Assembly: GCF_008801715.1 (NCBI RefSeq)
Contig: NZ_VZPG01000002.1
Location: 372,001 to 436,000 of the forward strand
DNA length: 64,000 nucleotides
Direction: 5' to 3'
DNA from: Pseudochrobactrum saccharolyticum
GTDB taxonomy: Bacteria > Pseudomonadota > Alphaproteobacteria > Rhizobiales > Rhizobiaceae
The position numbers were made by a program, and so were the translations under genes. Shown piece after piece: positions 8,111 through 17,828 of this stretch (position 1 is its first letter; the number at the start of each line of letters is the position of its first letter). Below the pieces are notes generated by a model. That model searched no databases. It had not been told where the DNA came from and saw nothing but the letters and a program-made list of their open reading frames with translations.

Positions 8111-9244
8111 ATGAAATTCAGCCCTGTTCTGCACGCCAGAAACTTATCAGCCAAGAACACACGGCGTGTAAAGCAATGCCGCAATCTCTGCGCTTTTGCA
8201 TTGGTTTCGACGGGTCTGATGATCAGTGGTTCAGTGTCAGCTCAGGAACTGCCTCAACCGCAGGACGGTTTTTCCATGCGCGTTGTGCCGGGCGCACAAT
8301 TCGACAAGCTGCAACTACCTAAAATTTCAGTGCCTGAAGGCGGAACACCGGACAACACACCGCCGACCGGTGCAATTATGTCGCCGGCAGCTCCGGCAGC
8401 AGGCATCACACCTTACGCTGATCCGCGCAGCCTGCAGAATTCACCGCTGGCCAATCAGAATGAGTTGCTGCTGGAAGCACAGCTGACAGCGGACGGCCCT
8501 GCTCTGAGCCAGGGGCTGGTATGGCGTGTATTCTCACCGGAGCCGGATGGTGAGGACAAGCTGCCGCTGATTGCAACAGCAACAGGCGGCACTGCCAGCT
8601 TTTCACTGCCGGAAGGCAGCTATCTCGTGCATGTCAGCTTTGGCCGCGCCGGAGCCACCAAGCGCATTACCGTGCGCAATGCCAGCCGTCATGAAAAGCT
8701 GATCCTTGATGCAGGCGGTCTGAAGCTCAGTGCCAAACTGCCGGACGGCAAGGAAATTTCTGACAAATTCCTGCGCTTCTCGATTTATGAAAATGACGAT
8801 GAAGGCAATGAGCGCTCGCTGATCGTGCCGAATATCAAACCGGATACGGTGGTGCGCCTCAATAGCGGCACCTATCACGTGGTTTCCAATTACGGCAATG
8901 CCAATGCCGTAATCCGCGCTGAAATTGTGGTCAGCGCCGGTAAGCTGACGGAGGCAACTGTTGAGCATAATGCGGCGGAAGTCACCCTGAAATTGCTGCG
9001 CGATGTCGGTGGGGAAGCGCTTGCCGATACATCATGGAATATCGTCAATACCAATGGTGATATCGTCTATGAAAGTGTCAGCGCCTATGCATCGCTGGTG
9101 CTTGCATCCGGTGATTATATCGCTGTGGCCAAAAACAAAGACCGTCTCTATCAGCGTGAATTTACCGTGGAATCCGGTAAAAACGAAGATGTTGACGTAT
9201 TTGCCAAAGCCGAGAACGAAGTCGATAGCGATCAGGTTGATTAA
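8111..9244 (+). CDS. Secreted protein with three beta-rich repeat modules, unknown function
   Basis: A 377-residue exported protein. Residues 1-44 look like a long signal peptide: a basic N-terminus, a hydrophobic core and a cleavage site after V-S-A. A Pro-rich linker to about residue 105 follows. Three modules then appear, each with an aromatic/hydrophobic strand and a glycine-turn strand: LPEGSYLVHVS, LNSGTYHVVSNYG and LASGDYIAVAKNK. The C-terminus is acidic. No enzyme motif is seen. The repeats suggest an immunoglobulin- or carboxypeptidase-regulatory-like beta-sandwich fold, which is inference. It is monocistronic with a strong terminator. Confidence 0.75.
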   Translation: MKFSPVLHARNLSAKNTRRVKQCRNLCAFALVSTGLMISGSVSAQELPQPQDGFSMRVVPGAQFDKLQLPKISVPEGGTPDNTPPTGAIMSPAAPAAGITPYADPRSLQNSPLANQNELLLEAQLTADGPALSQGLVWRVFSPEPDGEDKLPLIATATGGTASFSLPEGSYLVHVSFGRAGATKRITVRNASRHEKLILDAGGLKLSAKLPDGKEISDKFLRFSIYENDDEGNERSLIVPNIKPDTVVRLNSGTYHVVSNYGNANAVIRAEIVVSAGKLTEATVEHNAAEVTLKLLRDVGGEALADTSWNIVNTNGDIVYESVSAYASLVLASGDYIAVAKNKDRLYQREFTVESGKNEDVDVFAKAENEVDSDQVD

Positions 9245-9313
9245 AACATTTCCCAAAAATGGAAAATGCTCTGAAGTATCATTGTCATTTCCAAACTAAT
9301 TTCACACAGCAAT

Positions 9314-9347
9314 AAAAAACCTGCAATCATCTGATTGCAGGTTTTTT
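9314..9347. terminator. Strong bidirectional terminator
   Basis: A stem of CCTGCAATCA with TGATTGCAGG and a 2-base loop, flanked by A6 on the left and T6 on the right. It serves the secreted-protein gene and, on the other strand, the amino acid ABC operon. Confidence 0.88.
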
Positions 9348-9393
9348 ATTTATATCAATATTTTGATTGAATTTGTTAATGCAAAAAATTCAA

Positions 9394-10169
<776 letters not shown>

Positions 10170-10173
<4 letters not shown>

Positions 10174-10868
10174 GAACGGACCTCCAGAAAGCCGCCATAA
10201 CGCTTCAGACGTGCTTCCAGACGGGTTTGCAGATAAGACAGCACAGAGCTGAGTGCCAGATAAAGCAGCGCGGCCTCGACATAAAGGATCAGCGGCTCAT
10301 AGGTAACCGCAACGATACGCTGCGCCGCCTGAAACATTTCAGGCACGGTAATTGCGGCGGCCAGAGATGTGTCCTTAACCAGAGAAATGAAGCTGTTGGA
10401 CAGTGGCGGCACGGCATTGGGCGCAGCTTGCGGCAGGATCGTGCGGCGCATCGCCTGCCCCCAGCTCATGCCTGTTGCATAGGCTGCTTCCCACTGTCCT
10501 TTAGGCACAGCGACAATCACGCCGCGGAAAATTTCAGAGGAATAAGCGCCGATGCTTAAAGTAAAGCCGATCAGCGCCGCCGGAAATGCATCCAGCGTAA
10601 TGCCGACACTCGGCAATCCGTAAAAGATCAGGAACAGCTGCACCAGCAACGGTGTGCCGCGGATCAGCCAGACATAAAAATTGACGATTGCTGCAACGGG
10701 ACGCGGTGCGAACAATCGGGTCAGAGCCACAAAAAGACCGAGTGTTGTGCCGAACAGAAATGACAATAATGTCAGCGGAATAGTGAAAACCAGAGCTGCC
10801 CACAACAGCGGCCCCAAAGATTCAAGCATAAGCGATAAAACGTCAGACATTGAATGCGTCCCCGTCAT
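10170..10868 (-). CDS. Amino acid ABC transporter permease
   Basis: A 232-residue inner-membrane protein with about five hydrophobic segments and the EAA loop typical of PAAT permeases (EAAYATGMSWGQAMRRTILPQA). It carries amino acids across the membrane with the ATPase that follows. Residues IRGTPLLVQLFLIFYGLP form the family's conserved N-terminal segment. ATG at 10868 or the internal Met at residue 6 could be the start. A hairpin separates it from the binding-protein gene upstream. Confidence 0.9.
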
Positions 10869-10938
10869 AATTGTTTCCCCTCAGACGGAATTGCTGAGGC
10901 TGAAAATGGTTCCTGCCCCGTTGCCTGCGCAACGGAAA

Positions 10939-10961
10939 ACCGGCGATAATATATCGCCGGT
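10939..10961 (-). terminator. Intercistronic hairpin between binding-protein and permease genes
   Basis: ACCGGCGATA and TATCGCCGGT form a 10-base-pair stem with a 3-base loop, followed on the minus strand by a short T-run. Hairpins in this position commonly raise the binding-protein to permease ratio, by partial termination or by protecting the upstream mRNA. Confidence 0.6.
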
Positions 10962-10983
10962 ATCAAAGTTCCGGGAGGATAAC

Positions 10984-11775
10984 TTATTTAGAGACGTCTG
11001 CGCCGAAATATTTTTCGGAGATTTTGGCATAAGTGCCGTCGGTTTTGATCTGCTCAAGCGCTTTGTTGACTTCGGCAAGCAGATCTTCCTCGCCTTTGCG
11101 CAGCAACACGCCGGAACGATCAGCATTTTCAAGCTCGGCAGCGACTTCCAGCGGTACATCAGGCTTCTGCTTTTTGAAGTCGAGGAAGGACAGGCTGGCA
11201 TTCACGGTTGCTTCCGCACGGCCGCTCAGCACCAGCTGAACCGACTGGTCAAAACCGTCATTGGCAACAATTTCCGCACCATATTCACGGGCAATTTTAC
11301 CATAGTTGCTGCTCAGCGACTGTGCGGCTTTGCGGCCCTTCAGGTCTTCAAATTTCTTGATATCCGTATTGCCGGTTTTCACGATCAGCACGGCCTTTGA
11401 AGCAATATAAGGCTCGGAGAAATTGTATTTCTTCTGGCGTTCCGGCGTAATGCCGACCTGATTGATAACTGCATCATAACGGTTGGCATCGAGACCGGCG
11501 ATCAGGCCATCCCATTTGCCTTCAAGGAATTTGGCTTCAACACCGAGACGCTTGGCAATTTCCTGACCGATTTCCACATCAAAACCGACGAGCTTGCCGT
11601 CTTTGTCATGATAGGTGAACGGCGCGTAAGTGCCTTCTGTACCGATCTTGAGAACGCCCTCTGCTTTGATGCGATCCAGAGCAGCATCAGCGAAAGACTG
11701 GCTGGTCATAACGCCCGAAGCCAGAACGGCTGACTGCAACACACCAACTGCAACAATAGACTTAAACCAGCTCAT
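10984..11775 (-). CDS. Amino acid (probably cystine) ABC substrate-binding protein
   Basis: A 263-residue periplasmic binding protein with a signal peptide cleaved near F-A-D-A at about residue 30. The mature domain begins GVLKIGTEGTYAPFTYHD and contains GFDVEIGQEIAKRLG and KWDGLIAGLDANRYD, the signature of the family 3 amino acid-binding proteins. The sequence is closest to FliY/TcyA cystine-binding proteins; a different polar amino acid cannot be excluded. It is the promoter-proximal gene of the operon. Its leader carries a hairpin at 11797-11817. Confidence 0.88.
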   Translation of the reverse strand: MSWFKSIVAVGVLQSAVLASGVMTSQSFADAALDRIKAEGVLKIGTEGTYAPFTYHDKDGKLVGFDVEIGQEIAKRLGVEAKFLEGKWDGLIAGLDANRYDAVINQVGITPERQKKYNFSEPYIASKAVLIVKTGNTDIKKFEDLKGRKAAQSLSSNYGKIAREYGAEIVANDGFDQSVQLVLSGRAEATVNASLSFLDFKKQKPDVPLEVAAELENADRSGVLLRKGEEDLLAEVNKALEQIKTDGTYAKISEKYFGADVSK

Positions 11776-11796
11776 ATACCTTGTCCTTTTAAACGC

Positions 11797-11817
11797 AACC
11801 TTTTCACTGAAAAGGTT
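11797..11817 (-). promoter_or_regulatory. Perfect palindrome in the leader of the cystine ABC operon
   Basis: AACCTTTTC and GAAAAGGTT form a 9-base-pair inverted repeat with a 3-base centre, 21 bases upstream of the ATG of the binding-protein gene. It could be an mRNA hairpin close to the ribosome-binding site or a repressor site. The rest of 11818-12218 is AT-rich non-coding DNA, in which I see no further feature. Confidence 0.4.
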
Positions 11818-12218
11818 ATTCTCATATTATAAAAGCTTTCCGGGCGGAGCTGCTGTGGTGCAGTCCGTGTTGCGAATAAGATGTCACGGCCACTCAAACC
11901 ATCACAGATATAATTCCACGTCCTGCAATTTATTATGCAAAAATAAATTCCTAATTTTGTCCTATTGTAGAATTTTATACCAATCAAAATCTTCAGGCTG
12001 ACAGAATGAAAAAACACATTCTACAGAAACGTTTATTCTGCCCACTGATTTTCTGAATAATGCATGAACCGGTGTTTTGTTGCCTGATAGACGAAGATTT
12101 TTGCTCAAATCAGACTATATTGCAGAAAATCATTCATCCAGGCTTCATATTTGCGTCGCTATAAGAAGCTGTCGCTTGTCTGAAGTTCCTTTTAACACTG
12201 CCCTCAGGAATTTTTCTC

Positions 12219-12653
12219 ATGTCCGCAGAAACTACCCCGACAAACCGTATCCGCATTGCAGCTGCAATTCTGATGGCACCGGACAACCGGATCTTGCTGG
12301 TACGCAAGGCGGGTACAACCGCATTCATGCAGGCAGGCGGTAAGATTGAAAACGGAGAAACACCGGTCGCAGCATTACAGCGTGAGCTTAGTGAAGAACT
12401 GGGACTGACGGTTAATCAGGATCAGGCGCATTATCTCGGGGCTTTCTCGGCACCGGCCGCAAATGAACCGGGCTATACGGTTGAGGCTGAGGTCTTTCGC
12501 ATTGCCCTCACCCAGCCGGTCGCCAAGGCCGCAGAAATTGAAGAAATTGTCTGGGTTGATCCGCTGCAAAAAGTGGAACTGCCGCTGGCACCTTTGACGG
12601 AGAATTATTTGCTGCCGCTATGCAAGGAATTTATGCCTGTCGCAAAACTATAA
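12219..12653 (+). CDS. Nudix hydrolase
   Basis: A 144-residue single-domain Nudix protein. The Nudix box is complete: Gly41-x5-Glu47-x7-Arg55-Glu56-Leu-x-Glu59-Glu60-x-Gly62. Such enzymes hydrolyse nucleoside diphosphates linked to another moiety using Mg. The actual substrate (oxidised nucleotide, sugar nucleotide, NADH or other) cannot be read from the sequence. The gene is monocistronic, lies about 80 bases before the BP26-like gene and probably has its own promoter in the 443-base gap upstream. Confidence 0.88.
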   Translation: MSAETTPTNRIRIAAAILMAPDNRILLVRKAGTTAFMQAGGKIENGETPVAALQRELSEELGLTVNQDQAHYLGAFSAPAANEPGYTVEAEVFRIALTQPVAKAAEIEEIVWVDPLQKVELPLAPLTENYLLPLCKEFMPVAKL

Positions 12654-12736
12654 TCAGATTGCCTGCTTTTAGCCTAAAAACATCCGTAATTCATTGAAAT
12701 ATAGCAGTTAAACCGATTTCATTATCAGGAGAAACT

Positions 12737-13498
12737 ATGACACATCGTAAAACAGCCGCCCTTTTCGCTTCAGCATTTCTTGCGGTTTCTTTTGCCAGTG
12801 CGCTTTCGCAACCGGCCTTTGCACAGGAGAAAAATGTGTCAGAAAAACAGCAGGCATTCATTGTGATCACAGGTGAAGGTGAAGCGCAGGCCGCTCCGGA
12901 TATGGCTATTCTCGACCTGACCGTCTTGCGGGAAGCTAAAACCGCCCGTGAAGCGATGACCGACAACAATAAGGCAATGTCTCAGGTACTGGCTGCGATG
13001 AAAGAAGCCGGTATTGAAGACCGTGACCTGCAAACCTCCGGTGTCAATATTCAGCCGACCTACACTTATCCGAGCGATAAAAACGGCCTGAAAGCACCGA
13101 AAATCATCGGCTATAACGTAACCAACGGCCTGACCGTGCGTGTGCGCGATCTCGATAAAGTCGGCGATCTGCTGGATAAATCCATTGATCTCGGCGTCAA
13201 CCAGAGCGGTGGCCTGCGTTTCGTCAATGATGATCCGTCAAAAGTGCTGATGGATGCCCGTAAAAAAGCCATGGAAAATGCCATGGAAAAGGCAAAAGTC
13301 CTGACCGAAACTGCCGGTGCAAAACTCGGTCGCGTGCTTGAAATCACCGAATATGGTAATAATCCGCGCCCGATGCCGATGGCACGCACCAAAATGGTCG
13401 CAATGGCTCAGGAAGCAATGGCTGATTCAGTACCGGTTTCAGCCGGTGAAAACAGCTATAATGTGAATGTGACCGTAAAGTTCGAAATCACACAATAA
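12737..13498 (+). CDS. SIMPL-domain periplasmic protein, BP26/Omp28 homologue
   Basis: A 253-residue exported protein with a signal peptide cleaved after A-F-A near residue 29 and one SIMPL (DUF541) domain. From memory the sequence parallels the Brucella immunodominant antigen BP26 (Omp28, about 250 residues). Shared stretches include ASPDMAILxLxVLRxAKTA-like, [13 protein letters not shown] and the C-terminal AGENSYNV. The Brucella protein forms a large oligomeric channel-like assembly of unknown role. It is the best taxonomic marker in the window for Brucellaceae. The start follows an AGGAG ribosome-binding site. Confidence 0.92.
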   Translation: MTHRKTAALFASAFLAVSFASALSQPAFAQEKNVSEKQQAFIVITGEGEAQAAPDMAILDLTVLREAKTAREAMTDNNKAMSQVLAAMKEAGIEDRDLQTSGVNIQPTYTYPSDKNGLKAPKIIGYNVTNGLTVRVRDLDKVGDLLDKSIDLGVNQSGGLRFVNDDPSKVLMDARKKAMENAMEKAKVLTETAGAKLGRVLEITEYGNNPRPMPMARTKMVAMAQEAMADSVPVSAGENSYNVNVTVKFEITQ

Positions 13499-13523
13499 GC
13501 GAACCGGTCATATAATAATCAGA

Positions 13524-13549
13524 ACCCTGCCCTTGCGGCAGGGTTTTTT
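13524..13549 (+). terminator. Rho-independent terminator of the BP26-like gene
   Basis: ACCCTGCC and GGCAGGGT form an 8-base-pair stem with a 5-base loop, followed by T6. Confidence 0.88.
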
Positions 13550-13585
13550 ATTATGCGTCGGATTGTATGGGAAAATCGCGCCGTG

Positions 13586-13882
13586 TCATTCCAAGCGGTC
13601 AAGGAAATAGGCGAATTCTGTATTTTCGACATTTTGCGCCCCGTTTTCATGGAAAAACTGAATATGCGGCCCTTCATTATGATGTTTGTGCTGATGTTCC
13701 TGAGACGCCCAGTGCTCTATGAAAACAAAGCGGGACGGGTCGGCACGATCAATGAACAGATCATAGCTGATATTCCCCTCTTCTTTGCGGGACTGATCGA
13801 CAATCGCCTTAAGATCGCGCCGTAATGTTCCTTCTTTACCCGCCTTGGCGCGCAGGCTGACAACAACGAAGAGATCGCCCAT
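13586..13882 (-). CDS. Antibiotic biosynthesis monooxygenase (ABM) domain protein
   Basis: A 98-residue ferredoxin-like-fold protein of the ABM/YgiN type. It shows the usual strand-helix order, with FVVVSLRAKAGKEG at the start and FVFIEHWASQEHQHKHH in the second half. Members act as small quinol or aromatic monooxygenases or as stress proteins. The ATG at 13882 is chosen because GAGAGGAG lies 7 bases upstream; the frame is open further but unsupported. It follows the isochorismatase-like gene on the same strand, 105 bases away with an inverted repeat between them. Control by the divergent LysR gene is likely. Confidence 0.82.
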   Translation of the reverse strand: MGDLFVVVSLRAKAGKEGTLRRDLKAIVDQSRKEEGNISYDLFIDRADPSRFVFIEHWASQEHQHKHHNEGPHIQFFHENGAQNVENTEFAYFLDRLE

Positions 13883-13926
13883 AAACATGCTCCTCTCATT
13901 TGAAATCCCTGCCTGTTCAATCCGGA

Positions 13927-13968
13927 CAGAGCATTTCCTATGGTTCAGAATAAACCGGAAATGTTCTG
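13927..13968. repeat. AGAGCATTTCC-type intergenic inverted repeat
   Basis: CAGAGCATTTCC (13927-13938) and GGAAATGTTCTG (13957-13968) are 12-base arms with one mismatch around an 18-base spacer. It resembles the other AGAGC-ended palindromic elements of this window (9243-9274, 19272-19312, 41594-41732). Confidence 0.55.
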
Positions 13969-13987
13969 CCCGTATTGGAAGCAAAGC

Positions 13988-14629
13988 TTACTCTGCTTTG
14001 TCATAGGAGAATTGGATACCGGCAGTACCGCCGGTCTGGATGAACAGATCCATAAATTGCGGAACTGTTTCCTTGCGCTGCCAGTCACGCTGCAATTCGC
14101 AGAACAGCTGAACCACGCTGATCATCTTGCCGCCCGCCTGTTCTATGCGCCGCAATGCAGCTTCATGCGCCTGTACCGAAGTACCGCCCACAGCATCAGC
14201 CACAACATAGACTTCATAGCCTTCAGCAAGCGCATCAATCGCCGGAAATGTCAGACAGGCCTCAGTCCAGAGTGCTGTCATAATCAGTTTCTTGCGTCCG
14301 GCCTGCTCTACGGCTTTACGGAATTCAACATCCTCCCAGGAATTGATTGTGGTGCGGTCAATCGTCGGAATTCCTTCAAGGGCTTTGCGGACTTGCGGAA
14401 TAGGAGGTTTATTGAGACCGGTTTTTACATTCACGGTTGAATGAATAATCGGCAAATCATAAACGCGTGCAGCTCTGGATGCGCCAACGATATGATTGAT
14501 AAGCAATTGCCTGTCCATGGAGGCAATGGAGTTCACCTGCACAGGCTGATAGTCAATAATGATAAAGGCTGAATTTTTAGGGCTGAGCAGCCGGTCTTTT
14601 ACAGGATCACGAATGGGTTCGCTTGTCAT
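13988..14629 (-). CDS. Isochorismatase-family cysteine hydrolase (YcaC-like)
   Basis: A 213-residue protein of the cysteine hydrolase superfamily. The catalytic set is visible: Asp26 in IIIDYQP, Lys113/114 in RKKLIMTAL and Cys125 in TEACLTFPA. The sequence resembles E. coli YcaC and related hydrolases rather than true isochorismatases, so the substrate is unknown. It is the first gene of a pair with the ABM-domain protein. It diverges from a LysR-type regulator, whose start is 243 bases away. Confidence 0.85.
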   Translation of the reverse strand: MTSEPIRDPVKDRLLSPKNSAFIIIDYQPVQVNSIASMDRQLLINHIVGASRAARVYDLPIIHSTVNVKTGLNKPPIPQVRKALEGIPTIDRTTINSWEDVEFRKAVEQAGRKKLIMTALWTEACLTFPAIDALAEGYEVYVVADAVGGTSVQAHEAALRRIEQAGGKMISVVQLFCELQRDWQRKETVPQFMDLFIQTGGTAGIQFSYDKAE

Positions 14630-14872
14630 TGCATAGTCTCCTCGAACACAGGGAAAACAATTCCAATAACGTCCCGAACCGAGAGCATCAAAGCCTCAGC
14701 CGAAACGCAATTCTGATTTAATTTCAAGCAGATAAGATGATAGTTACTTGCGGGTGACGAAATTTACCGACCGTTGCTTTCTGAAAAAACAACAACGCGG
14801 AGAAATAGTAACATCGGTGCCTTTATTAGAAAAGATTTGAATACTGAAACGCAGCATTCTATATTTGCAACG

Positions 14873-15805
14873 ATGCAGAACCTGAACGACTTGTTCTATT
14901 TTGTCCAAGTGGTCACGCACGGCGGCTATGCTGCTGCGGCACGGATAACGGGCGTGCAAAAATCGACATTAAGCAGGCACATCACCAATCTGGAAGAGTT
15001 TTTGCAGGCAACGCTGATCTACCGGTCAAGCCGCCGTTTTGCACTCACTGAGGTCGGGGCTGAATATTACCGCCAATGTCTTGTTGTGCTCGAAAATATT
15101 GAGGCTGCACAGCGTATCATCGACCGCAATTATGAAGAGCCAAACGGCACCATCCGCATTGTCTGCCCCGTCGGGCCGCTCAATTATAAAATCAGCGATT
15201 TGATTACAGAATTCATGCAGCACTTTCCCAAGGTTGATGTGCATCTCAAATGCATGAACAGAAATGTTGATGTGATCGGCGAAGGATATGATCTCGTTAT
15301 TCGCGAGGACAATAACGGATATCAGGAGAATAATGCGCTTGTGACCCGTGTGATTGGTGCAAATCCGCAATGTCTCGTCGCCGGCAAGGATTTATTCAGC
15401 AATGCGTCTCCGCCGGCAGAACCGAAAGATCTCGCAGGATTTCCGACCCTTGCTTTTGGCTTTCCCAAAATTGAACGTGCTGTCAGCGCCGGCCGTCCTC
15501 ACTATGAATGGTCATTCCGTGATGAACGCGGTCGTGCGCAGCGCATCAGACATGTGCCGCGACTGATAACAGACAGCCATGAAACATTGCGCAATGCAGT
15601 GATACGCGGTCTGGGTATAGCACAATTACCGCTCTGGATTGTTAGCGGGGATATAAAAACAGGACAGCTGATACAGTTGCTTCCCGATTACCGGCTTAAT
15701 GAGCCGGTAATTCATGCTGTATATCCCTCAACCAAAGCGCAGGCACCCAATATCCGTGCTCTTGTTGGTTATCTGTCAGAGTCACTGAGCCTGAGCCGGC
15801 AATAA
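14873..15805 (+). CDS. LysR-family transcriptional regulator
   Basis: A 310-residue regulator with an N-terminal winged helix-turn-helix (residues about 1-60: FVQVVTHGGYAAAARITG, then QKSTLSRHI) and a C-terminal periplasmic-binding-protein-like effector domain from about 88. The ATG at 14873 gives the normal LTTR length; the open frame upstream to 14774 is not needed. LysR regulators usually control a divergent neighbour, here the isochorismatase-like and ABM genes. The 243-base spacer 14630-14872 should hold its binding sites. The effector is unknown. Confidence 0.9.
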   Translation: MQNLNDLFYFVQVVTHGGYAAAARITGVQKSTLSRHITNLEEFLQATLIYRSSRRFALTEVGAEYYRQCLVVLENIEAAQRIIDRNYEEPNGTIRIVCPVGPLNYKISDLITEFMQHFPKVDVHLKCMNRNVDVIGEGYDLVIREDNNGYQENNALVTRVIGANPQCLVAGKDLFSNASPPAEPKDLAGFPTLAFGFPKIERAVSAGRPHYEWSFRDERGRAQRIRHVPRLITDSHETLRNAVIRGLGIAQLPLWIVSGDIKTGQLIQLLPDYRLNEPVIHAVYPSTKAQAPNIRALVGYLSESLSLSRQ

Positions 15806-15812
15806 AAACCGT

Positions 15813-16283
15813 TTATGGTTTCTTCAGGTTCTGTTGCTGTTGGCTATAGGCACGTTTGGCTTCAATCAGCAGGTCTTTCTTGGTGTCACTTGCAAAATTC
15901 AGCACCCGCTCAACCGTGCTATCACCGAGTTTCAGCACATCCACATCCAGATAATTGCCGGAACCTGCGGTTAGTTTGGCGATAATCATCTCGGGATTGC
16001 CGTCACCGGTAATATCCGAAAAACTGACACGCGGCTCGCCCTTGTCACCAAAAACAGAACCGTCGCGTGCAAAAATTCCGCCGCCAAGATAGTCAATCAG
16101 CCCGTCATCTTTATAGAGCGCAACCGTGTAACTGCCGATGGATGCAGGTTCCAGATCACCTTCTGAAATCACTGCAATCCGTTTATCCGGCAATGGCATC
16201 ATCACCGCATTTCTGGCGGATGCAGGCGCAACCAGCAGTGTTGAGACCAGAGCTGCGGCTAAAATCTGCTTTGAATATTGCAT
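15813..16283 (-). CDS. PliI-like periplasmic inhibitor of I-type lysozyme
   Basis: A 156-residue exported protein with a signal peptide cleaved after A-S-A near residue 24. The mature part contains I-G-S-Y-T-V-A-L-Y, FARDGSV and DITGDGNPEMI followed by AGSGNYLDVDV. This is the pattern I associate with the PliI family, which inhibits invertebrate-type lysozymes in the periplasm. The assignment is from motif memory, not a search. The ATG at 16283 has AGGAA upstream; a longer open frame is unsupported. It follows the anti-sigma gene by 79 bases on the same strand. Confidence 0.7.
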   Translation of the reverse strand: MQYSKQILAAALVSTLLVAPASARNAVMMPLPDKRIAVISEGDLEPASIGSYTVALYKDDGLIDYLGGGIFARDGSVFGDKGEPRVSFSDITGDGNPEMIIAKLTAGSGNYLDVDVLKLGDSTVERVLNFASDTKKDLLIEAKRAYSQQQQNLKKP

Positions 16284-16362
16284 TGTTTTTTCCTGACATC
16301 TTTGAAAAATCTTTAAGCAATTTCCCAAAGATGCCCGCACAATAAGACTTTCCTGTGATGCA

Positions 16363-17187
16363 TCACTGCTTGAGTGCTGCCCTTTCCTCTTCCGCTGACA
16401 GCGGTGCACCGGCCTGAATAGACTGCAAATAAATATCGACAGTTTCCTGTGCTGAGGCAGGAATATAATTTTGCGTATCCTGCTGTGAAGCCAGAGCAAA
16501 ACGCAATTTCCAATCCTCCTGCTCAAGACAAGACACAGCCACATAGCCGGACTGCCCCGCGCTGTTCAGACGAAACTCACGGCAGAGATGATTTTCCCCG
16601 TCACGGAAACTGGCAATCACCTGCATAGAAGCATTCTGCTCAGCCAGATTGACAGTCTCGCCGGAAGCCACTTTATGCAATTGTGCCTGCACGGCAGATG
16701 CTGTGAGCGAAGCAAGACCTGCGCCTTCAGGCTGCGCATTTTGCAGGCCGCTTTGCCCCATGAAATAACCGCTGAAACCGGTAACCGCAGCCAGCAAAAC
16801 AGCTGCAGCCGCTGCCAACCAGCTGTCTGCAAAAAGCGGTTTGCGCGGCTTTGCACGAAACGGAACAATGACATTCCCGCGCTCTGCATCCGCTGAAACC
16901 GGCTCTGCCACCTCAGCAGTTTTCTGCTGTTTTTCCTGCTCGTGGCGCGCAACCATGCCCTGCACAGCAGCCATTAATGCATCCGGCACCGGCTCATCCA
17001 GCATCGGCCGCAAAGCGTCCTGTGCTGCAGCGCGAGTTTCCATAAACAGTGCCACGCGCGCAATCAGCGCATCGTCATGCTCCATAGCTGCTTCAATGCG
17101 CGCCGTTGTCTCTTCATCCAGCTCGCCATCGGCAAAGGCCATCAGCTCTTCATCGCTGAAATCTTTATGCGGTTGGGATTGTGTCAT
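16363..17187 (-). CDS. Membrane-anchored anti-sigma factor
   Basis: A 274-residue protein with a cytoplasmic domain of about 120 residues beginning SDEELMAFADGELDEE, as in many anti-ECF factors. One membrane segment (about 122-146, SWLAAAAAVLLAAVTGFSGY) and a periplasmic domain of about 125 residues with two cysteines follow. No His-x3-Cys-x2-Cys zinc motif is seen, so it is a non-zinc type. Its start overlaps the sigma gene by 4 bases (ATGA), which fixes the pairing. The periplasmic domain would sense the signal and release the sigma factor, by analogy with other pairs. Confidence 0.85.
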   Translation of the reverse strand: MTQSQPHKDFSDEELMAFADGELDEETTARIEAAMEHDDALIARVALFMETRAAAQDALRPMLDEPVPDALMAAVQGMVARHEQEKQQKTAEVAEPVSADAERGNVIVPFRAKPRKPLFADSWLAAAAAVLLAAVTGFSGYFMGQSGLQNAQPEGAGLASLTASAVQAQLHKVASGETVNLAEQNASMQVIASFRDGENHLCREFRLNSAGQSGYVAVSCLEQEDWKLRFALASQQDTQNYIPASAQETVDIYLQSIQAGAPLSAEEERAALKQ

Positions 17188-17726
17188 TGATTACCGCCTT
17201 TCACAGGGGATAAACGCATGGGATCCTTGTCTATTCCCGTTCGTTCAGCAAGATTTTTCCGCGCTCTCGCCAGTCTGCTCATCACAGTACCTATCGGTAT
17301 TTCAAGCAGCTCCGCAGTCTCCTTATAGGAAAGCTCTTCCACGCAGACCATAAGCAGCACCTCGCGCTGCTCGTCAGGCAAATGCCCGATTGCTTCCGAC
17401 ACATTTTGCAGAGTCATACGGGCAATAGCCGCATCTTCACCTGATGGTGTGCTGATATCTTCATGATTGGCAATATCATCGCTGATACCGGCTGTCTTCT
17501 GCCTGCGTAATGTATCAATCCAGATATTGCGCAGGATGCGGAACATCCATGCATCAAAGCGTGTGCCGGGCTGAAAACTGTGTTCTGCGGCCAGTGCTTT
17601 TTCACAGGCGGCCTGCACCAGATCGTCCGCTAACTCGCGGGAGCGGCACAAAGCGATAGCAAAACGGCGTAAATTCGGTAAAAAACCTATTAAACGCTGT
17701 GAAAAACTTAGTCCGTCATCTGTCAT
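17184..17726 (-). CDS. ECF-type RNA polymerase sigma factor
   Basis: A sigma-70 family protein of about 180 residues with only regions 2 and 4. Region 2 is seen as LADDLVQAACEKAL and FDAWMFRILRNIWID. Region 4 is LPDEQREVLLMVCVEELSYKETAELLEIPIGTVMSRLARARK. It directs RNA polymerase to an unknown regulon and is held by the overlapping anti-sigma factor. Start choice is uncertain: Met at 17726 is preferred over the frame's first Met at 17768, giving the usual ECF N-terminus. It diverges from the subtilase gene with about 100 bases between starts. Confidence 0.88.
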   Translation of the reverse strand: MTDDGLSFSQRLIGFLPNLRRFAIALCRSRELADDLVQAACEKALAAEHSFQPGTRFDAWMFRILRNIWIDTLRRQKTAGISDDIANHEDISTPSGEDAAIARMTLQNVSEAIGHLPDEQREVLLMVCVEELSYKETAELLEIPIGTVMSRLARARKNLAERTGIDKDPMRLSPVKGGNQ

Positions 17727-17828
17727 AAGAGGATTCTGTCCGAAAAATCGAATAAAACACCGAGCCATACGTTCTGCATTTGGGCAATCTTACGATAAAG
17801 CCCATCAACAGAAAACTGGAACAGATCA

